Source of the DNA: Lachnospiraceae bacterium
GTDB lineage: Bacteria > Bacillota > Clostridia > Lachnospirales > Lachnospiraceae
Length of the DNA stretch: 64,000 nucleotides
Assembly: GCA_022845955.1 (NCBI GenBank)
Contig: AP025576.1
Location: 6,324,001-6,388,000, forward strand
Direction: 5' to 3'
The notes below the pieces were generated by a model. That model worked only from the letters and a program-made list of their open reading frames with translations. It was not told the origin of the DNA and made no database searches. Positions within the stretch are counted from its first letter, which is position 1. Each line of letters starts with the position of its first letter. Position numbers and translations under genes: made by a program. Positions 1 to 9,199 of this stretch are shown piece by piece.

Positions 1-975
1 CTGGTGGAAACACCGGCTGTCCATACCATTGAAGAACTCTGTTCCTTTTTGGGGACATCCGCCAGGCAGATCTGCAAAGCGGTCGTCTATCAGAAAAACA
101 GGGATGATTCTTATGTCGTGCTCTTTCTACGCGGGGATTTGGACGTAAATGAAACCAAACTCACCAATTACCTGGGAGAGGAAATCCACCCGGCCCGGAT
201 CACCCCGGACTGCGGACTGCATGCCGGTTATATCGGACCCTGCGGCCTGGATTCCAGCATTACCGTTCTGTATGACAACTCCCTGGAGGGCGCGGTCAAT
301 CTTTCCTGCGGCGCCAACCGGGAGGCGTTCCATTATACCGGCCTGTGCATGGAACGGGACTGCCCAGGCGCCCGGTACCACGATTTTGCCAAGGCGGTGG
401 AGGGAGGGATCTGCCCTTCCTGTAAAAAACACACCCTGACCCTGTCCCGCGGCATTGAGGTGGGAAATATATTCCAGCTGGGAGATAAGTATACCCGGGC
501 TATGCATATGCAGTATACGGATGCCGAAGGGGTATCCCATTATCCGGTCATGGGCTGCTACGGTATCGGTGTGGGACGTCTGGCCGCCTCCGTCTGCGAG
601 GCCCGTCATGATGACTGCGGTCCCATTTGGCCTGTGTCCATCGCCCCCTGGCAGGTTCATCTGTGCTGTATGCGCAGCGATAACCAGGAAGTACATGCTG
701 CGGCCGACAGACTGTATGAGGAGCTCACGAAGGCCGGAGTCGAGGTTTTATATGATGACCGCAACGTGAGCGCAGGTATCCTGTTTTCCGATGCGGATTT
801 GCTGGGGCTTCCCATCCGCCTAATCATGAGTCCGCGGAACCTGAAGGATAACTGCGTGGAAATGGTCCTGCGCCGGGATAAATCCGATGCATCAAAACCA
901 TCCCTGGATGAAGCCATCCCCCGCGTAAAAGCAAAAATAAAAGAACTGATGGCGGAGCTTTCGCCCGAAAGCTGA
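1..975 (+). CDS. proS: Prolyl-tRNA synthetase, C-terminal part (5' truncated by the window edge)
   Basis: Charges tRNA-Pro with proline in the cytoplasm. The reading frame is open from base 1 (Leu-Val-Glu-Thr-Pro), so the GTG at position 4 is internal and the true start lies upstream. The first ~110 residues resemble the end of the YbaK-like editing insertion of bacterial-type ProS. They are followed by the class II core with the motif 3 segment GCYGIGVGR (about residues 184-192), then the anticodon-binding domain from about residue 215 (YDDRNVSAG, DADLLGLP). The frame ends in TGA at 973-975. The next gene converges on it only 20 bp away. Identity is clear; only the N-terminal half is missing. 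Confidence 0.95.
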   Translation: MVETPAVHTIEELCSFLGTSARQICKAVVYQKNRDDSYVVLFLRGDLDVNETKLTNYLGEEIHPARITPDCGLHAGYIGPCGLDSSITVLYDNSLEGAVNLSCGANREAFHYTGLCMERDCPGARYHDFAKAVEGGICPSCKKHTLTLSRGIEVGNIFQLGDKYTRAMHMQYTDAEGVSHYPVMGCYGIGVGRLAASVCEARHDDCGPIWPVSIAPWQVHLCCMRSDNQEVHAAADRLYEELTKAGVEVLYDDRNVSAGILFSDADLLGLPIRLIMSPRNLKDNCVEMVLRRDKSDASKPSLDEAIPRVKAKIKELMAELSPES

Positions 976-994
976 TGTCCGCCATCTGACCCGC

Positions 995-2719
995 CTATCG
1001 ATAGGAGGTCTTTAATGCCTGCCCCAGTATTCTGGGATCCTTATTATAAGGAGTGACCGGGCATATCCGTTTATTGGTGATTCCCAACAGAGAATATACG
1101 GCGATTCTGGCGGCCCGGACGGAATACTCCTCGGTAAATACCATGTCTTCCGGAATTTCCACGAACTGGCTTATCATGGCGAAGTTTGTGGAACCCTCCG
1201 GAACCACGGCGGGCCTGTCGCTCATCTTCCTGGGCTGGAACTGGGAATCGATATAAGGCATCATACAGGGGATCACATTTACCACGCTTTCCATGATTTC
1301 CTCCATTTCATCCTCAAAATGAAGGTGATGCAGCAGCTCCGTAAGCATTTCCCTGCCGGTGCACTCCCGCATCGGCTTCTTTATATAATCCCCCACATTT
1401 CTGGTATAAAGCCCATAGCCCCAGAAAATAGTCTCATCCTCCTCCTGGGCCTTGAAATGAGGCTGGGCCGCCACTACGATACTCATCCTCCAGCTGGAGT
1501 CCTTAAACGTCATAAGCGCTCCGCTTCCGGGTATGTTTCCGGAGAACTTTTCTATCTTCTTGAGAAGCCGGCTTCCCTTCATGGTAACCGTGAAGCTTTC
1601 CCAATTTGTCTCCTCCGGCTTTTCAAAGAAGGGGGCCGGATTTCCCAGGCCGGGCTTTTTAGCGGATACTTTTTTCCACAGCTCCCCTGACATGGGCTTT
1701 TCAGGCCGGAAAACGGCGGGCGTATCCATATCACCCAAAGCGGCGTTATCTGTCATACAGCCATTGGTCATAATACACAGATCCCCTTCCTTCAGGCGAA
1801 TCACTTCTTCCTCTTCGTTTCTCTCCAGATGGATTGCCGTCGCCGTAATTCCCTCTCCCTCTTTAAAATCAATATCCGTAACCGCAGCCCGGATGCTGAA
1901 ATCCACGCCACGGGCCTCCAGCCATTTCTGTATGGGAAGAATCACTGATTCATACTGGTTATAAGGGGTTCTGGTCACACCCTCCAGCGTTTCAATCCTG
2001 GAAAATTCAAATATCATGCGGTTCATGTACCGCCGGAATTCAAACAGGCTGGACCAGGTCTGGAATGCAAAGGTCGTCTGCCACATATACCAGAAGTTCG
2101 TTTCAAAGAAATGAGGGGTATCCTTAAACCACTCTTCTATAGTCATATCATCCAGCTTCTCCTCCGGCGTGGCAAGCAGCTTTCCGAGAGCCATTCTGTC
2201 CGCATGATTAAATCCCATGGAATGCACATCCAGAATATTGGCATCACCGTCAACCAGCCTGGCCTGGGCATGGGTGGGATGAAGATGATCAAAATTCAGG
2301 ATTTCCTCGGTTACACTGTGTCCTTCCCAGTCCAGGGAAGGAATGGAGGAAAACAGCTCCCAGAAATTTTCATAGGTTTCTTCATTCAGCATCCTGCCGC
2401 CCCTGCACACAAACCCTTCCGCAGGTGTGCCGGAACCGTCATTGCTGCCGCCGAGTACCGGCATCCCCTCCAGGATATGGATCCGCTTTCCGTCAAATCC
2501 CGCGTCCCTTACCAGATAAGCGGCTCCTGCCAGGGAACCCAGACCCCCGCCCACAAAATACACTTCGTTGTCTTTTGTGGTTTTATTCTCTCCCGCAGGC
2601 ACACTGTTTTTTTCATTTCTCCCGGCCGCACGTGCCGCCCCATAAGCGGCTGCCGCCCCGATCCCCGCGGCTGCCATGGTAACTTTTAATAAGGTGTGGT
2701 TATTTTTCTTTGCACTCAT
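995..2719 (-). CDS. ohyA: Oleate hydratase (FAD-dependent fatty-acid double-bond hydratase, MCRA family)
   Basis: Adds water to the cis-9 double bond of oleate or linoleate to give 10-hydroxy fatty acids, a known detoxification of host or dietary unsaturated fatty acids in gut bacteria. The protein has 574 residues. Residues ~12-32 are an Ala/Gly-rich hydrophobic segment that may anchor it to the membrane. A Rossmann FAD motif VGGGLGSLAG lies at about 56-65, followed by GGSNDGSG and CRGGRMLNEE (about 105-114). In the well-studied Elizabethkingia enzyme a catalytic Glu follows the GGR; here that position is Met, with a Glu pair shortly after (see findings). The start follows an AAAGGAAAA Shine-Dalgarno. 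It stands alone. Confidence 0.93.
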   Translation of the reverse strand: MSAKKNNHTLLKVTMAAAGIGAAAAYGAARAAGRNEKNSVPAGENKTTKDNEVYFVGGGLGSLAGAAYLVRDAGFDGKRIHILEGMPVLGGSNDGSGTPAEGFVCRGGRMLNEETYENFWELFSSIPSLDWEGHSVTEEILNFDHLHPTHAQARLVDGDANILDVHSMGFNHADRMALGKLLATPEEKLDDMTIEEWFKDTPHFFETNFWYMWQTTFAFQTWSSLFEFRRYMNRMIFEFSRIETLEGVTRTPYNQYESVILPIQKWLEARGVDFSIRAAVTDIDFKEGEGITATAIHLERNEEEEVIRLKEGDLCIMTNGCMTDNAALGDMDTPAVFRPEKPMSGELWKKVSAKKPGLGNPAPFFEKPEETNWESFTVTMKGSRLLKKIEKFSGNIPGSGALMTFKDSSWRMSIVVAAQPHFKAQEEDETIFWGYGLYTRNVGDYIKKPMRECTGREMLTELLHHLHFEDEMEEIMESVVNVIPCMMPYIDSQFQPRKMSDRPAVVPEGSTNFAMISQFVEIPEDMVFTEEYSVRAARIAVYSLLGITNKRICPVTPYNKDPRILGQALKTSYR

Positions 2720-3039
2720 ACTTTTTTCCTTTCTTTTTCCTGCTCTTAATGGATTCTGTTTTCATGCTCCCAGAATACTATTTCCAAAAGCTTTTGTAAT
2801 TAGGCAGAAATCCCATCCTGTCTGAAAAATGTACATGGGCGGTAAACTGTCCGGTTTTGCGACAGATTCCCGAAAATGTATATATATTTCATTCCTGTTA
2901 CTTATTACAATAGAACGGTACAGAACTCCTCTTCCGCCGCGGCCGCACAATCTTCCCGGCCCGGAGCCGCCTTCTGCGGACGGAAAGCCGGCTGGCACAT
3001 ACGGAGTTTGAGTGATCCATATAAGAGGAGGCATGAAAC
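2720..3039. promoter_or_regulatory. Divergent intergenic region between ohyA and a small plus-strand gene
   Basis: 320 bp without a convincing gene. On the minus strand a TTGTAA box near 2911 followed by an AT-rich TATATA stretch about 17-18 bp on could be the ohyA promoter. On the plus strand an AGGAGG ribosome-binding site lies at about 3026. No strong hairpin or repeat was seen. Confidence 0.35.
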
Positions 3040-3276
3040 ATGCTTTTGGACAGCAAGCTGAAAATGGCGGCTTTTGATACCGCAATAAAGGGGATTTTAA
3101 AAAACAAAAAAAAATATCCGGACAGAACGGCCCGGAATATATTAGACTTGGGCGCCACAATCTTCAGGCGGCCCATGGATGACGAGGAGAAAAAAAAGGC
3201 GCTTCTGCAGCTCAGGGAAAAGCTGCCAGCGTGTGACGACGATATATTAGCTTATATAAAGGATTTGTTTCTGTAA
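3040..3276 (+). CDS. Small hypothetical protein, 78 residues
   Basis: Not recognised. The start is supported by a perfect GAGGAGG Shine-Dalgarno about 8 bp upstream of the ATG. The product is a basic, Lys-rich soluble helical protein with no signal peptide or membrane segment, and it ends in a short hydrophobic tail (DILAYIKDLFL). The central RRPMDDEEKKKALLQL region is predicted helical. It converges on the membrane-protein gene at 3465, with a GC-rich terminator between them. It could be a conserved small Lachnospiraceae protein; function unknown. Confidence 0.55.
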   Translation: MLLDSKLKMAAFDTAIKGILKNKKKYPDRTARNILDLGATIFRRPMDDEEKKKALLQLREKLPACDDDILAYIKDLFL

Positions 3277-3323
3277 AAGCCCTTCCCCTGACAGCACGCA
3301 GACTTATTATCTGCGCCCATCGG

Positions 3324-3364
3324 AAAAACCCGCCCCGGCGGCCTCCTGTAGCCGCAGGCGCGGG
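3324..3364 (-). terminator. Rho-independent terminator for the LytTR/membrane-protein operon
   Basis: Read on the minus strand, a GC-rich stem CCCGC...GCGGG with an inner GCGGC/GCCGC pairing spans 3364-3329 and is followed by TTTTT (3328-3324). It lies about 100 bp past the stop of the membrane protein gene. A second small stem GCAGA/TCTGC (3298-3314) sits beside it on the side of the small plus-strand gene. Confidence 0.65.
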
Positions 3365-3464
3365 CAGTCCCCTCGCGGCAGCCGCCAAGTGGCAAGTGCA
3401 TCCGTTTGGCTCGTTGCCCGCGGGAATAAAGAAACAGAAGGGGGCAGATTGCTGCATAGCGCAA

Positions 3465-4088
3465 TTATTCTTCTGTAACTTTCATCATATAGTCTGCGCC
3501 GCCGAATCCGGGCGTGCTGTCCAGTCTGACCTCGCACCGGATGCCGTCCATGCGCACAATGGCGGGAACATCCTTTACCTCATACTCCAGCCTTATGTTT
3601 TCTTTGGCGCAGTATGCCTCAAACTGTCTGAGAAAATCCTCTTTGGAGGCGGGCTTTTCCCTGAGAGCGATACAAAGGGAATAACCCGGCCTTCCCTGGT
3701 TCAGCTTCCGTGCCGTGCGGTACAGATACCAGTAGTCCCCCAGCCAGATTACCACAAGAGCCAAAAAGCTCACCACCACAATATAGCGTATCCAGGCCGG
3801 AATATAAGCTGCAATACCTATCAGCACAAACAGCATGATAACGATACACCATAAAGCCGCCATACCGTTAATCATCCGTTTTTTCGCAGCGCACAGCTGA
3901 AGGAGCGCCCCCAGCACAATATAGCCTGCCAGCATAGGTACCAGCCAGGGCAGGGCCGGTTTTCCTACGGTACTGTAGTTGATGCTGGCAAAGATCACCA
4001 CACATACCCATACAATTCCTCCTGTCAGGCCGCCTCTTTTCAGCGTTTCCATGTAAAGCTCACTGTCCCTGTTTTTATTCTTTGTCAT
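3465..4088 (-). CDS. Four-helix membrane protein coupled to a LytTR regulator
   Basis: The protein has 207 residues. There are four hydrophobic segments at about 20-40, 46-67, 74-95 and 100-122, then a soluble C-terminal domain of about 85 residues. LytTR regulators are often paired with a small membrane protein (for example DUF3021), which is thought to modulate the regulator. This one is longer than DUF3021 proteins because of its tail, so the family assignment is open. The ATG overlaps the end of the LytTR gene by 14 bp, which implies translational coupling. The physical pairing is clear; the function is inferred. Confidence 0.75.
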   Translation of the reverse strand: MTKNKNRDSELYMETLKRGGLTGGIVWVCVVIFASINYSTVGKPALPWLVPMLAGYIVLGALLQLCAAKKRMINGMAALWCIVIMLFVLIGIAAYIPAWIRYIVVVSFLALVVIWLGDYWYLYRTARKLNQGRPGYSLCIALREKPASKEDFLRQFEAYCAKENIRLEYEVKDVPAIVRMDGIRCEVRLDSTPGFGGADYMMKVTEE

Positions 4089-4554
4089 CCGGAGTCCCTC
4101 CTTTACTGCTGTTGTCTGAAATCCGATCCTTTACCTCTCTCAGATATTTCCTGGAGATATACACCAGCTCCCCGTTTTCCAGCTTCGCTTCCATAAGCCC
4201 GTTCATCAGGGGACGGTACCGTCTCACCTTATCCAGATTCAATATTACGGAACGGGATATTCTTACAAAAGAAGCGGGAAGCATCTTTTCCAGCACATAA
4301 AGCCGTTCCCTGGTTTCCAGCACCTGTTCCTGCGTATGGATCAGCTGGATCTCCCGAACCGATTCCACATAGAAAATCCCGGTGCTTTTCACCCGGTGGA
4401 TTTCCCCGTCTTTCCGGCAGGAAAGGGATACCACCCTCCAACTGTCCGTTTCTATATATTCTTTCAGCCCGGCGGTGGACGCATCCTCCCCGGCCAGACG
4501 GAGGAGAACTTCCTCCTGCTTTTTGTCTTCTACCCGCTGTATCCTGACCCTCAC
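4075..4554 (-). CDS. LytTR-family DNA-binding regulator
   Basis: Transcription regulator of 159 residues. The C-terminal half is a LytTR beta-sheet DNA-binding domain, with FVRISRSVILNLDKV and the following NGELVYISRKYLREV as signature segments. There is no receiver domain, so it belongs to the single-domain type that usually works with a membrane partner; the next gene in the operon is one. I chose the GTG at 4554, preceded by AGGAAGGA, because homologues start with a short basic strand like this. An upstream ATG at 4650 is in frame but has a poor ribosome site. Confidence 0.85.
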   Translation of the reverse strand: MRVRIQRVEDKKQEEVLLRLAGEDASTAGLKEYIETDSWRVVSLSCRKDGEIHRVKSTGIFYVESVREIQLIHTQEQVLETRERLYVLEKMLPASFVRISRSVILNLDKVRRYRPLMNGLMEAKLENGELVYISRKYLREVKDRISDNSSKGGTPDDKE

Positions 4555-4715
4555 GGCTGTTTCCTTCCTTCTTCTTCCCCCGGCAACATGCCGAAACAGG
4601 ACCTGCCGCAGGGTATATGACTTACCGTTTCCTCTTTCTGTTATCAGCATACCTGAAAGTCATCACAAAATCCATACTTTCACGGTGAGTGGGCGGAAAG
4701 GGAAGGTGAGTGGCA

Positions 4716-4744
4716 GAAAAATGCCCGGCAGGATCCTGCCGGGC
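4716..4744 (-). terminator. Rho-independent terminator after the TetR gene
   Basis: A perfect 11-bp inverted repeat (GCCCGGCAGGA/TCCTGCCGGGC, 4744-4723) with almost no loop is followed on the minus strand by A then TTTTT. It starts 15 bp after the TetR stop codon. Confidence 0.85.
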
Positions 4745-4758
4745 GTTTTCTTATAAAT

Positions 4759-5334
4759 TCAGACGGATTCCTTCTCCGTTTCCGCGAAACGTCTGGAAGC
4801 AAGCAATTCCGTGGAGCGTGCCAGCCTCCTGAGACGGCCCGCCACTTCCTGCGTTTCTTCCTTCATGCCTTCGGTCACCCACTGCATCACGACACCGCAG
4901 ATTCCATAAGCATAAAAAGAACCGATGAATTTCTTTTCTTCCCCGCTAACCAGCCCCTCTGCATCCAGGGCCGAAGCCGCTTCTTCAAAGAGCGTGGAGG
5001 TAATGCTGTAGAGATAATTCCGGAAGCCTTCCGGCGCATTCTTTATTACATTGCCGTAGAATCCCTTTTCTTTCTTCAGGGTGTCCAGAAGCTGTTTTAT
5101 GCGAAGATGCCAGTTATCAAAAGTAATCCCGTCCAAAATAGGGACAAAGCATTCTTCGTAATAAATCCAGTCGAGAAGCTCATATTTATCCTGAAAATGA
5201 TAATAGAAGGTCTGTCTGTTCAGACCGCAGGCCGCGGTGATATCCCCTATTGCTATTTTCAAAAAGGATTTTTCCGCCGCCAGTTCTTTCAGGCATTGGG
5301 CTATTGCTTTCTTTGTAATCAGGGAATCCGACAT
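4759..5334 (-). CDS. TetR/AcrR-family transcription regulator
   Basis: The protein has 191 residues. The N-terminal helix-turn-helix covers about 8-50 (IGDITAACGLNRQTFYYHFQDKYELLDWI), with the usual FYYHF recognition segment. The C-terminal ligand domain resembles the DhaS-like TetR group. The start was moved to the ATG at 5334, which has AGGAGG 6 bp upstream; the longer frame lacks one. It is followed by its own terminator and has no obvious efflux pump beside it, so the target and inducer are unknown. Confidence 0.88.
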   Translation of the reverse strand: MSDSLITKKAIAQCLKELAAEKSFLKIAIGDITAACGLNRQTFYYHFQDKYELLDWIYYEECFVPILDGITFDNWHLRIKQLLDTLKKEKGFYGNVIKNAPEGFRNYLYSITSTLFEEAASALDAEGLVSGEEKKFIGSFYAYGICGVVMQWVTEGMKEETQEVAGRLRRLARSTELLASRRFAETEKESV

Positions 5335-5425
5335 ATCAGTCCTCCTCAATTTCTTACAGAACCGGTGTTTCTCCGGCATGTCCCGCCGTTTCGGGAGGAG
5401 ACTGCCGCCTCCTTTGCCTGCCGCT

Positions 5426-6298
5426 TCAGTAAACCAGAACCTCGCAGCCTTCCTCCGTTACCGCAACGGTGACCTCCCATTGTGCGGAAGGCTTCCCGTC
5501 CTCTGTATATATGGTCCAGCCATTGGCATCATCCACATAAATATCCGGACCGCCCAGGTTGACCATGGGTTCAATGGTAAATACCATTCCCGGCACCATG
5601 AGCATTTCCGTTCCCCTGGGGGCTACGTAGCTGACAAAGGGATCCTCATGGAATTCCAGGCCCACGCCGTGCCCGCCCATGTCGATGACGATACTGCATC
5701 CGTTGGCTTTTGCATGACTGTTCACAGCATCCGCCATATCCCCGAGGAAGGTCCAGGGCTTTACGGCTTCGATCCCCTTTTCCATACATTCCTTCGCCAC
5801 GCGCACAAGCTTTTTTTGTTCCTCATCCGGCTCCCCGATAAGGAACATCCGGGAAGAATCGCTGAAATATCCTTTGTATATGGTAGATACATCCACATTC
5901 ACGATGTCCCCGTTCTTCAGAATATCCTCTTCACTGGGGATACCATGGCAGACCTGGCTGTTGACCGAGGTACACACGCTTTTGGGAAACCCTTCATATC
6001 CCAACGGTGCGGGAATGCCTCCCAGCTGTCTGGTCCTGCTTTCCACCAGACGGTCGATTTCCGCCGTGCTCATTCCTTCGCGGATATTTTCCGCCACATA
6101 ATCCAGCACCGCTATATTAATGAGGCCGCTTTCCCGGATACCGGCAATCTGCTCCGGCGTCTTTATCATGCTGTGATCCGGAACCATATGCCCCTGCATG
6201 GCAAATGTCTTTATTTTCCCGTCAAATGGTTCATGACATTGCTTATATTTTCTTCCGCTGCCGCACCAGCAGGGATCATTTCTTCCTAATCTTTCCAC
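5426..6298 (-). CDS. map: Methionine aminopeptidase with N-terminal SEC-C zinc motif
   Basis: Removes the initiator methionine from nascent proteins, using two metal ions. Residues 6-21 form a SEC-C zinc motif (NDPCWCGSGRKYKQCH), also found at the SecA C-terminus and thought to help ribosome or protein contact. The pita-bread catalytic domain follows. The expected metal ligands and catalytic His are present: CHGIPS, VNVDV, FSDSS, GHGVG, FTIEPM and the Glu of QWEVTV. The length of 290 residues matches the SEC-C form of the enzyme; the classical form is about 250. The gene stands alone. Confidence 0.95.
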   Translation of the reverse strand: MERLGRNDPCWCGSGRKYKQCHEPFDGKIKTFAMQGHMVPDHSMIKTPEQIAGIRESGLINIAVLDYVAENIREGMSTAEIDRLVESRTRQLGGIPAPLGYEGFPKSVCTSVNSQVCHGIPSEEDILKNGDIVNVDVSTIYKGYFSDSSRMFLIGEPDEEQKKLVRVAKECMEKGIEAVKPWTFLGDMADAVNSHAKANGCSIVIDMGGHGVGLEFHEDPFVSYVAPRGTEMLMVPGMVFTIEPMVNLGGPDIYVDDANGWTIYTEDGKPSAQWEVTVAVTEEGCEVLVY

Positions 6299-6322
6299 TC
6301 TATGCTCCTTTCGGGCTTCCCG

Positions 6323-8266
6323 TTAATTTTCCGCCGCAATCCTGGCTGCCAGTTCTTCCAGATACATCCAGCGCTCCATCTTTTCTTCCAAAAGCGTCTC
6401 CACTTCTTCCTTTTCCTTCGCAAGAACATTCAGCTTCACAAAATCCGTGACGGCAGCCGCTGTTTCCTGTTCCAGACGTTCCGCCCGTTCCTCCAGGGAA
6501 GCGATTTCCGCCTCAATGGTTTCATAATCCCGCTGTTCCTGGTAGGTAAACTTCAATTTTCTGGCTTTCATATGATCCGGTTTTCCTTTTCTTCCCGCCC
6601 GGTCGGCATCCGGATCCTCCTGTCCCTGTATACGGCCTCCGCCGCTCCCCTGCCGGGTTTCTTCCCCGGCCGCTTCCCTTTCTTCCATGGACAGGCGGAG
6701 GGCATAATCGGTATAACCTCCCTCGTACTGCCTGAGTTTTCCGTCCCCTTCGAAAGCAAAAATACGCTGTACAATACGATCCAGGAAATACCGGTCATGG
6801 GAAACCGTGATCACGATTCCGTCGAAGCTGTCCAGATAATCCTCAAGAATAGCAAGCGTGGTCACGTCCAGATCATTGGTGGGCTCATCCAGGATCAGCA
6901 CATTGGGCGCCTCCATCAGAACACGCAGGAGGTTCAGCCGCCTCTTTTCCCCGCCCGAAAGCTTGCCGATGAGGCCATACTGCTCTTCGCCCGGAAACAG
7001 GAACCGTTCCAGCATCTGGGAGGCGGTTATGCTCCCTTCCCCTGTCTGTACGTACTCCGCCGTTTCCCGGATATAATCAATCACCCGCTTCGACGGATCC
7101 ATACCGGCTGTTTTCAAATCGATAAAGGCGCTCCCGCCTTCGGCGGGGGCCGCCGCAACCCCGCTTGCGATTTCCTGGGCATAATAACCGATTTTGATGG
7201 TCTGTCCCACTACCACCTCTCCCGTATCGGGCTGCAGCTCTCCTGTAAGGATCTTCATCAGGGTCGTTTTTCCGCAGCCATTGGGGCCGATAAATCCCAC
7301 CCGGTCTTTTTTCAGGAAAACATAGGAAAAATCTTCGATCAGCTTCTTTTCCCCATAAGCCTTGCCGATATGGGAAAGCTCCACTGTGGTACGTCCCATC
7401 CGGGAGGAAACGGATCCCATCTCCACCCTGCCGTCCCCAGACGGCCCCTCCGCATTCTTAAGCTCCTCGTAGCGCTGGATACGGGCCTTCTGCTTGGTGG
7501 ATCGCGCCCTGGCCCCTCTCTGCATCCAGGCCAGCTCGTTCCGGAGGATGGACTGCCTTTTCCGTTCGCCGGCAGCCTGCATCTCCTCCCGTTCCGCTTT
7601 CTGCGCCAGATACCCTTCATAATTGGACTGGCAGGAATAAATATTCCCTTTATCAATTTCTATAATCCGGTTTGCCACGCTGTCCAGGAAATACCGGTCA
7701 TGGGTTACCATGACCAGCGCGCCCTTCCATTTTTTCAGGTAATCCTCCAGCCAGTCCGCCATGCTGTTATCCAGATGGTTGGTAGGCTCGTCAAGGATGA
7801 GGATATCCGCCGGCATAAGCAGAGTGGCCACCAACGCAAGGCGCTTTTTCTGTCCGCCGGACAGCTCCCCGCATTTCTGCCCGAAATCCGTCACCCCCAG
7901 CCTGGTAAGCATGGCCTTCGCCTGGCTTTCCAGTTCCCAGCCGTCATGCCTGTCTCCCTCCCCCGCAGGTTGGTCTGCAGACAGGCTCTTTTCACTCCCC
8001 TTTTGCACGCTCTCCAAAATCGTATCCCCGGGATCGAAAACAGGCTGCTGGGACAGGAAACGCACCACCACATGGTTGGCTCTTGTTACATTTCCCTCAT
8101 CCGGCTCCTCCGTACCCGCCATGATTTTCAGCAGCGTGGACTTTCCGGTGCCGTTGATACCGATGACGCCTACCTTTTCCCCCTCCTGCAGGTAAAAAGA
8201 AGCGTTGTCGAACAGCTTCCTCTCTCCATAGGATTTGGTGATATTTTCCACTGTGAGTATGTTCAT
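6323..8266 (-). CDS. ABC-F ATPase, Uup-like, with C-terminal coiled coil
   Basis: The protein has 647 residues and two ABC ATPase domains without membrane segments. Walker A motifs are GINGTGKST (about 36-44) and GPNGCGKTT. The signatures are LSGGQKKR and LSGGEKRR, with Walker B ILDEPTNHLD and ILDEPTNDLD. ABC-F proteins bind the ribosome E-site to resolve stalls or give antibiotic resistance. The C-terminal Glu-rich coiled coil (from about 560, KLKFTYQEQRDYETI) resembles the Uup branch rather than typical resistance proteins. It lies 24 bp upstream of map on the same strand, so the two are probably co-transcribed. Confidence 0.92.
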   Translation of the reverse strand: MNILTVENITKSYGERKLFDNASFYLQEGEKVGVIGINGTGKSTLLKIMAGTEEPDEGNVTRANHVVVRFLSQQPVFDPGDTILESVQKGSEKSLSADQPAGEGDRHDGWELESQAKAMLTRLGVTDFGQKCGELSGGQKKRLALVATLLMPADILILDEPTNHLDNSMADWLEDYLKKWKGALVMVTHDRYFLDSVANRIIEIDKGNIYSCQSNYEGYLAQKAEREEMQAAGERKRQSILRNELAWMQRGARARSTKQKARIQRYEELKNAEGPSGDGRVEMGSVSSRMGRTTVELSHIGKAYGEKKLIEDFSYVFLKKDRVGFIGPNGCGKTTLMKILTGELQPDTGEVVVGQTIKIGYYAQEIASGVAAAPAEGGSAFIDLKTAGMDPSKRVIDYIRETAEYVQTGEGSITASQMLERFLFPGEEQYGLIGKLSGGEKRRLNLLRVLMEAPNVLILDEPTNDLDVTTLAILEDYLDSFDGIVITVSHDRYFLDRIVQRIFAFEGDGKLRQYEGGYTDYALRLSMEEREAAGEETRQGSGGGRIQGQEDPDADRAGRKGKPDHMKARKLKFTYQEQRDYETIEAEIASLEERAERLEQETAAAVTDFVKLNVLAKEKEEVETLLEEKMERWMYLEELAARIAAEN

Positions 8267-8429
8267 TAGGGTAAATGTCCTTTCTTAAAAATCTTTTAAT
8301 TCTGTCTGTCCCGCTATCTTTCCCGTTCTGTTTTTGTTATATTATTGCTATAGCAAACAACGCCGGCAGCGACCTGCCTGTAAGCCCTGTGTTCTCAGCG
8401 TCCGCTCCGGCGGGCAGAAAGGAGTTCTT

Positions 8430-9182
8430 ATGAAAAAAATGATAATAGCGGCTGCCGCAGCCGCCATGCTCACCCTGAGCGCATGCAACAATAGTGACGG
8501 AACCATCGCCGTTGTTCCTTCCGCAGCGGAACCCGATGTAAGTACCATAACCGTGAACAGCAGCGAAAAGGTCAATGTAGTGCCGGATATCGCCGAGGTT
8601 GTTTATTCCGTCCAGACGGAAGGCACGGACGCGGCCGGCTGCCAGCAGCAGAATACCCAGGATGTAAACAAGGTAGTGGAGCTTCTCACAAGCCTGGGCG
8701 TGGAAGAAGGCTCCATCCAGACTACCGGCTATTATATGAATCCCCGCTATGACTGGAGCAATGATACCCGGAAGCTTATCGGTTATGAGGCCACAACCAC
8801 ACTGACCGTATCGGATCTACTCATCGACCGGCTGGGGGATATCCTCACCCAGTCCGTTAACGCGGGAATCAACAACATCCAGTCCATCTCCTATTTATCC
8901 AGCAAATATGACGAAAGCTATCAGGAAGCCCTGCGCCTGTCCATCGAAGCCGCCAGGACAAAGGCAGAGGCCATGGCTGCCGCCGCCGGCTGCCAGCTGG
9001 GTGATATAACGGATCTCAGGGAACAAAGCAGCTACAGCCAGGCGCGTTACACGGATAATTCCCTTATGGAAAAAACGAATCTGTCCGCAGCTGCGGATAC
9101 CGGCAGCGTAACCATTATGCCGGGTGAGCTGGAAGTGGAAGCACTGATTACCGTGGAATACCAGCTGTTTCCCAATTCCTGA
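8430..9182 (+). CDS. SIMPL-domain (DUF541) lipoprotein
   Basis: Surface lipoprotein of 250 residues. The signal peptide ends in the lipobox LSAC (Cys about 18), after which the protein would be lipid-anchored outside the membrane. The remainder is a SIMPL/DUF541 domain, a beta-rich fold of uncertain role (the periplasmic Brucella BP26 belongs to it). The ATG at 8430 was chosen because GGAG lies 6 bp upstream and the signal peptide begins there. It is followed after 17 bp by the DUF3842 gene, so the two form an operon. Confidence 0.85.
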   Translation: MKKMIIAAAAAAMLTLSACNNSDGTIAVVPSAAEPDVSTITVNSSEKVNVVPDIAEVVYSVQTEGTDAAGCQQQNTQDVNKVVELLTSLGVEEGSIQTTGYYMNPRYDWSNDTRKLIGYEATTTLTVSDLLIDRLGDILTQSVNAGINNIQSISYLSSKYDESYQEALRLSIEAARTKAEAMAAAAGCQLGDITDLREQSSYSQARYTDNSLMEKTNLSAAADTGSVTIMPGELEVEALITVEYQLFPNS

Positions 9183-9199
9183 ACGGAGGGCCGCAACGA

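Noticed and set aside
2762..3160. 132-residue minus-strand open frame upstream of ohyA
   Set aside because: Pro/Cys-rich composition, no ribosome site, and it overlaps the better-supported small plus-strand gene.
6302..8269. 655-residue open frame on the plus strand
   Set aside because: Antisense shadow of the ABC-F gene. It lacks family features and a ribosome site, while the minus-strand protein has all ABC motifs.
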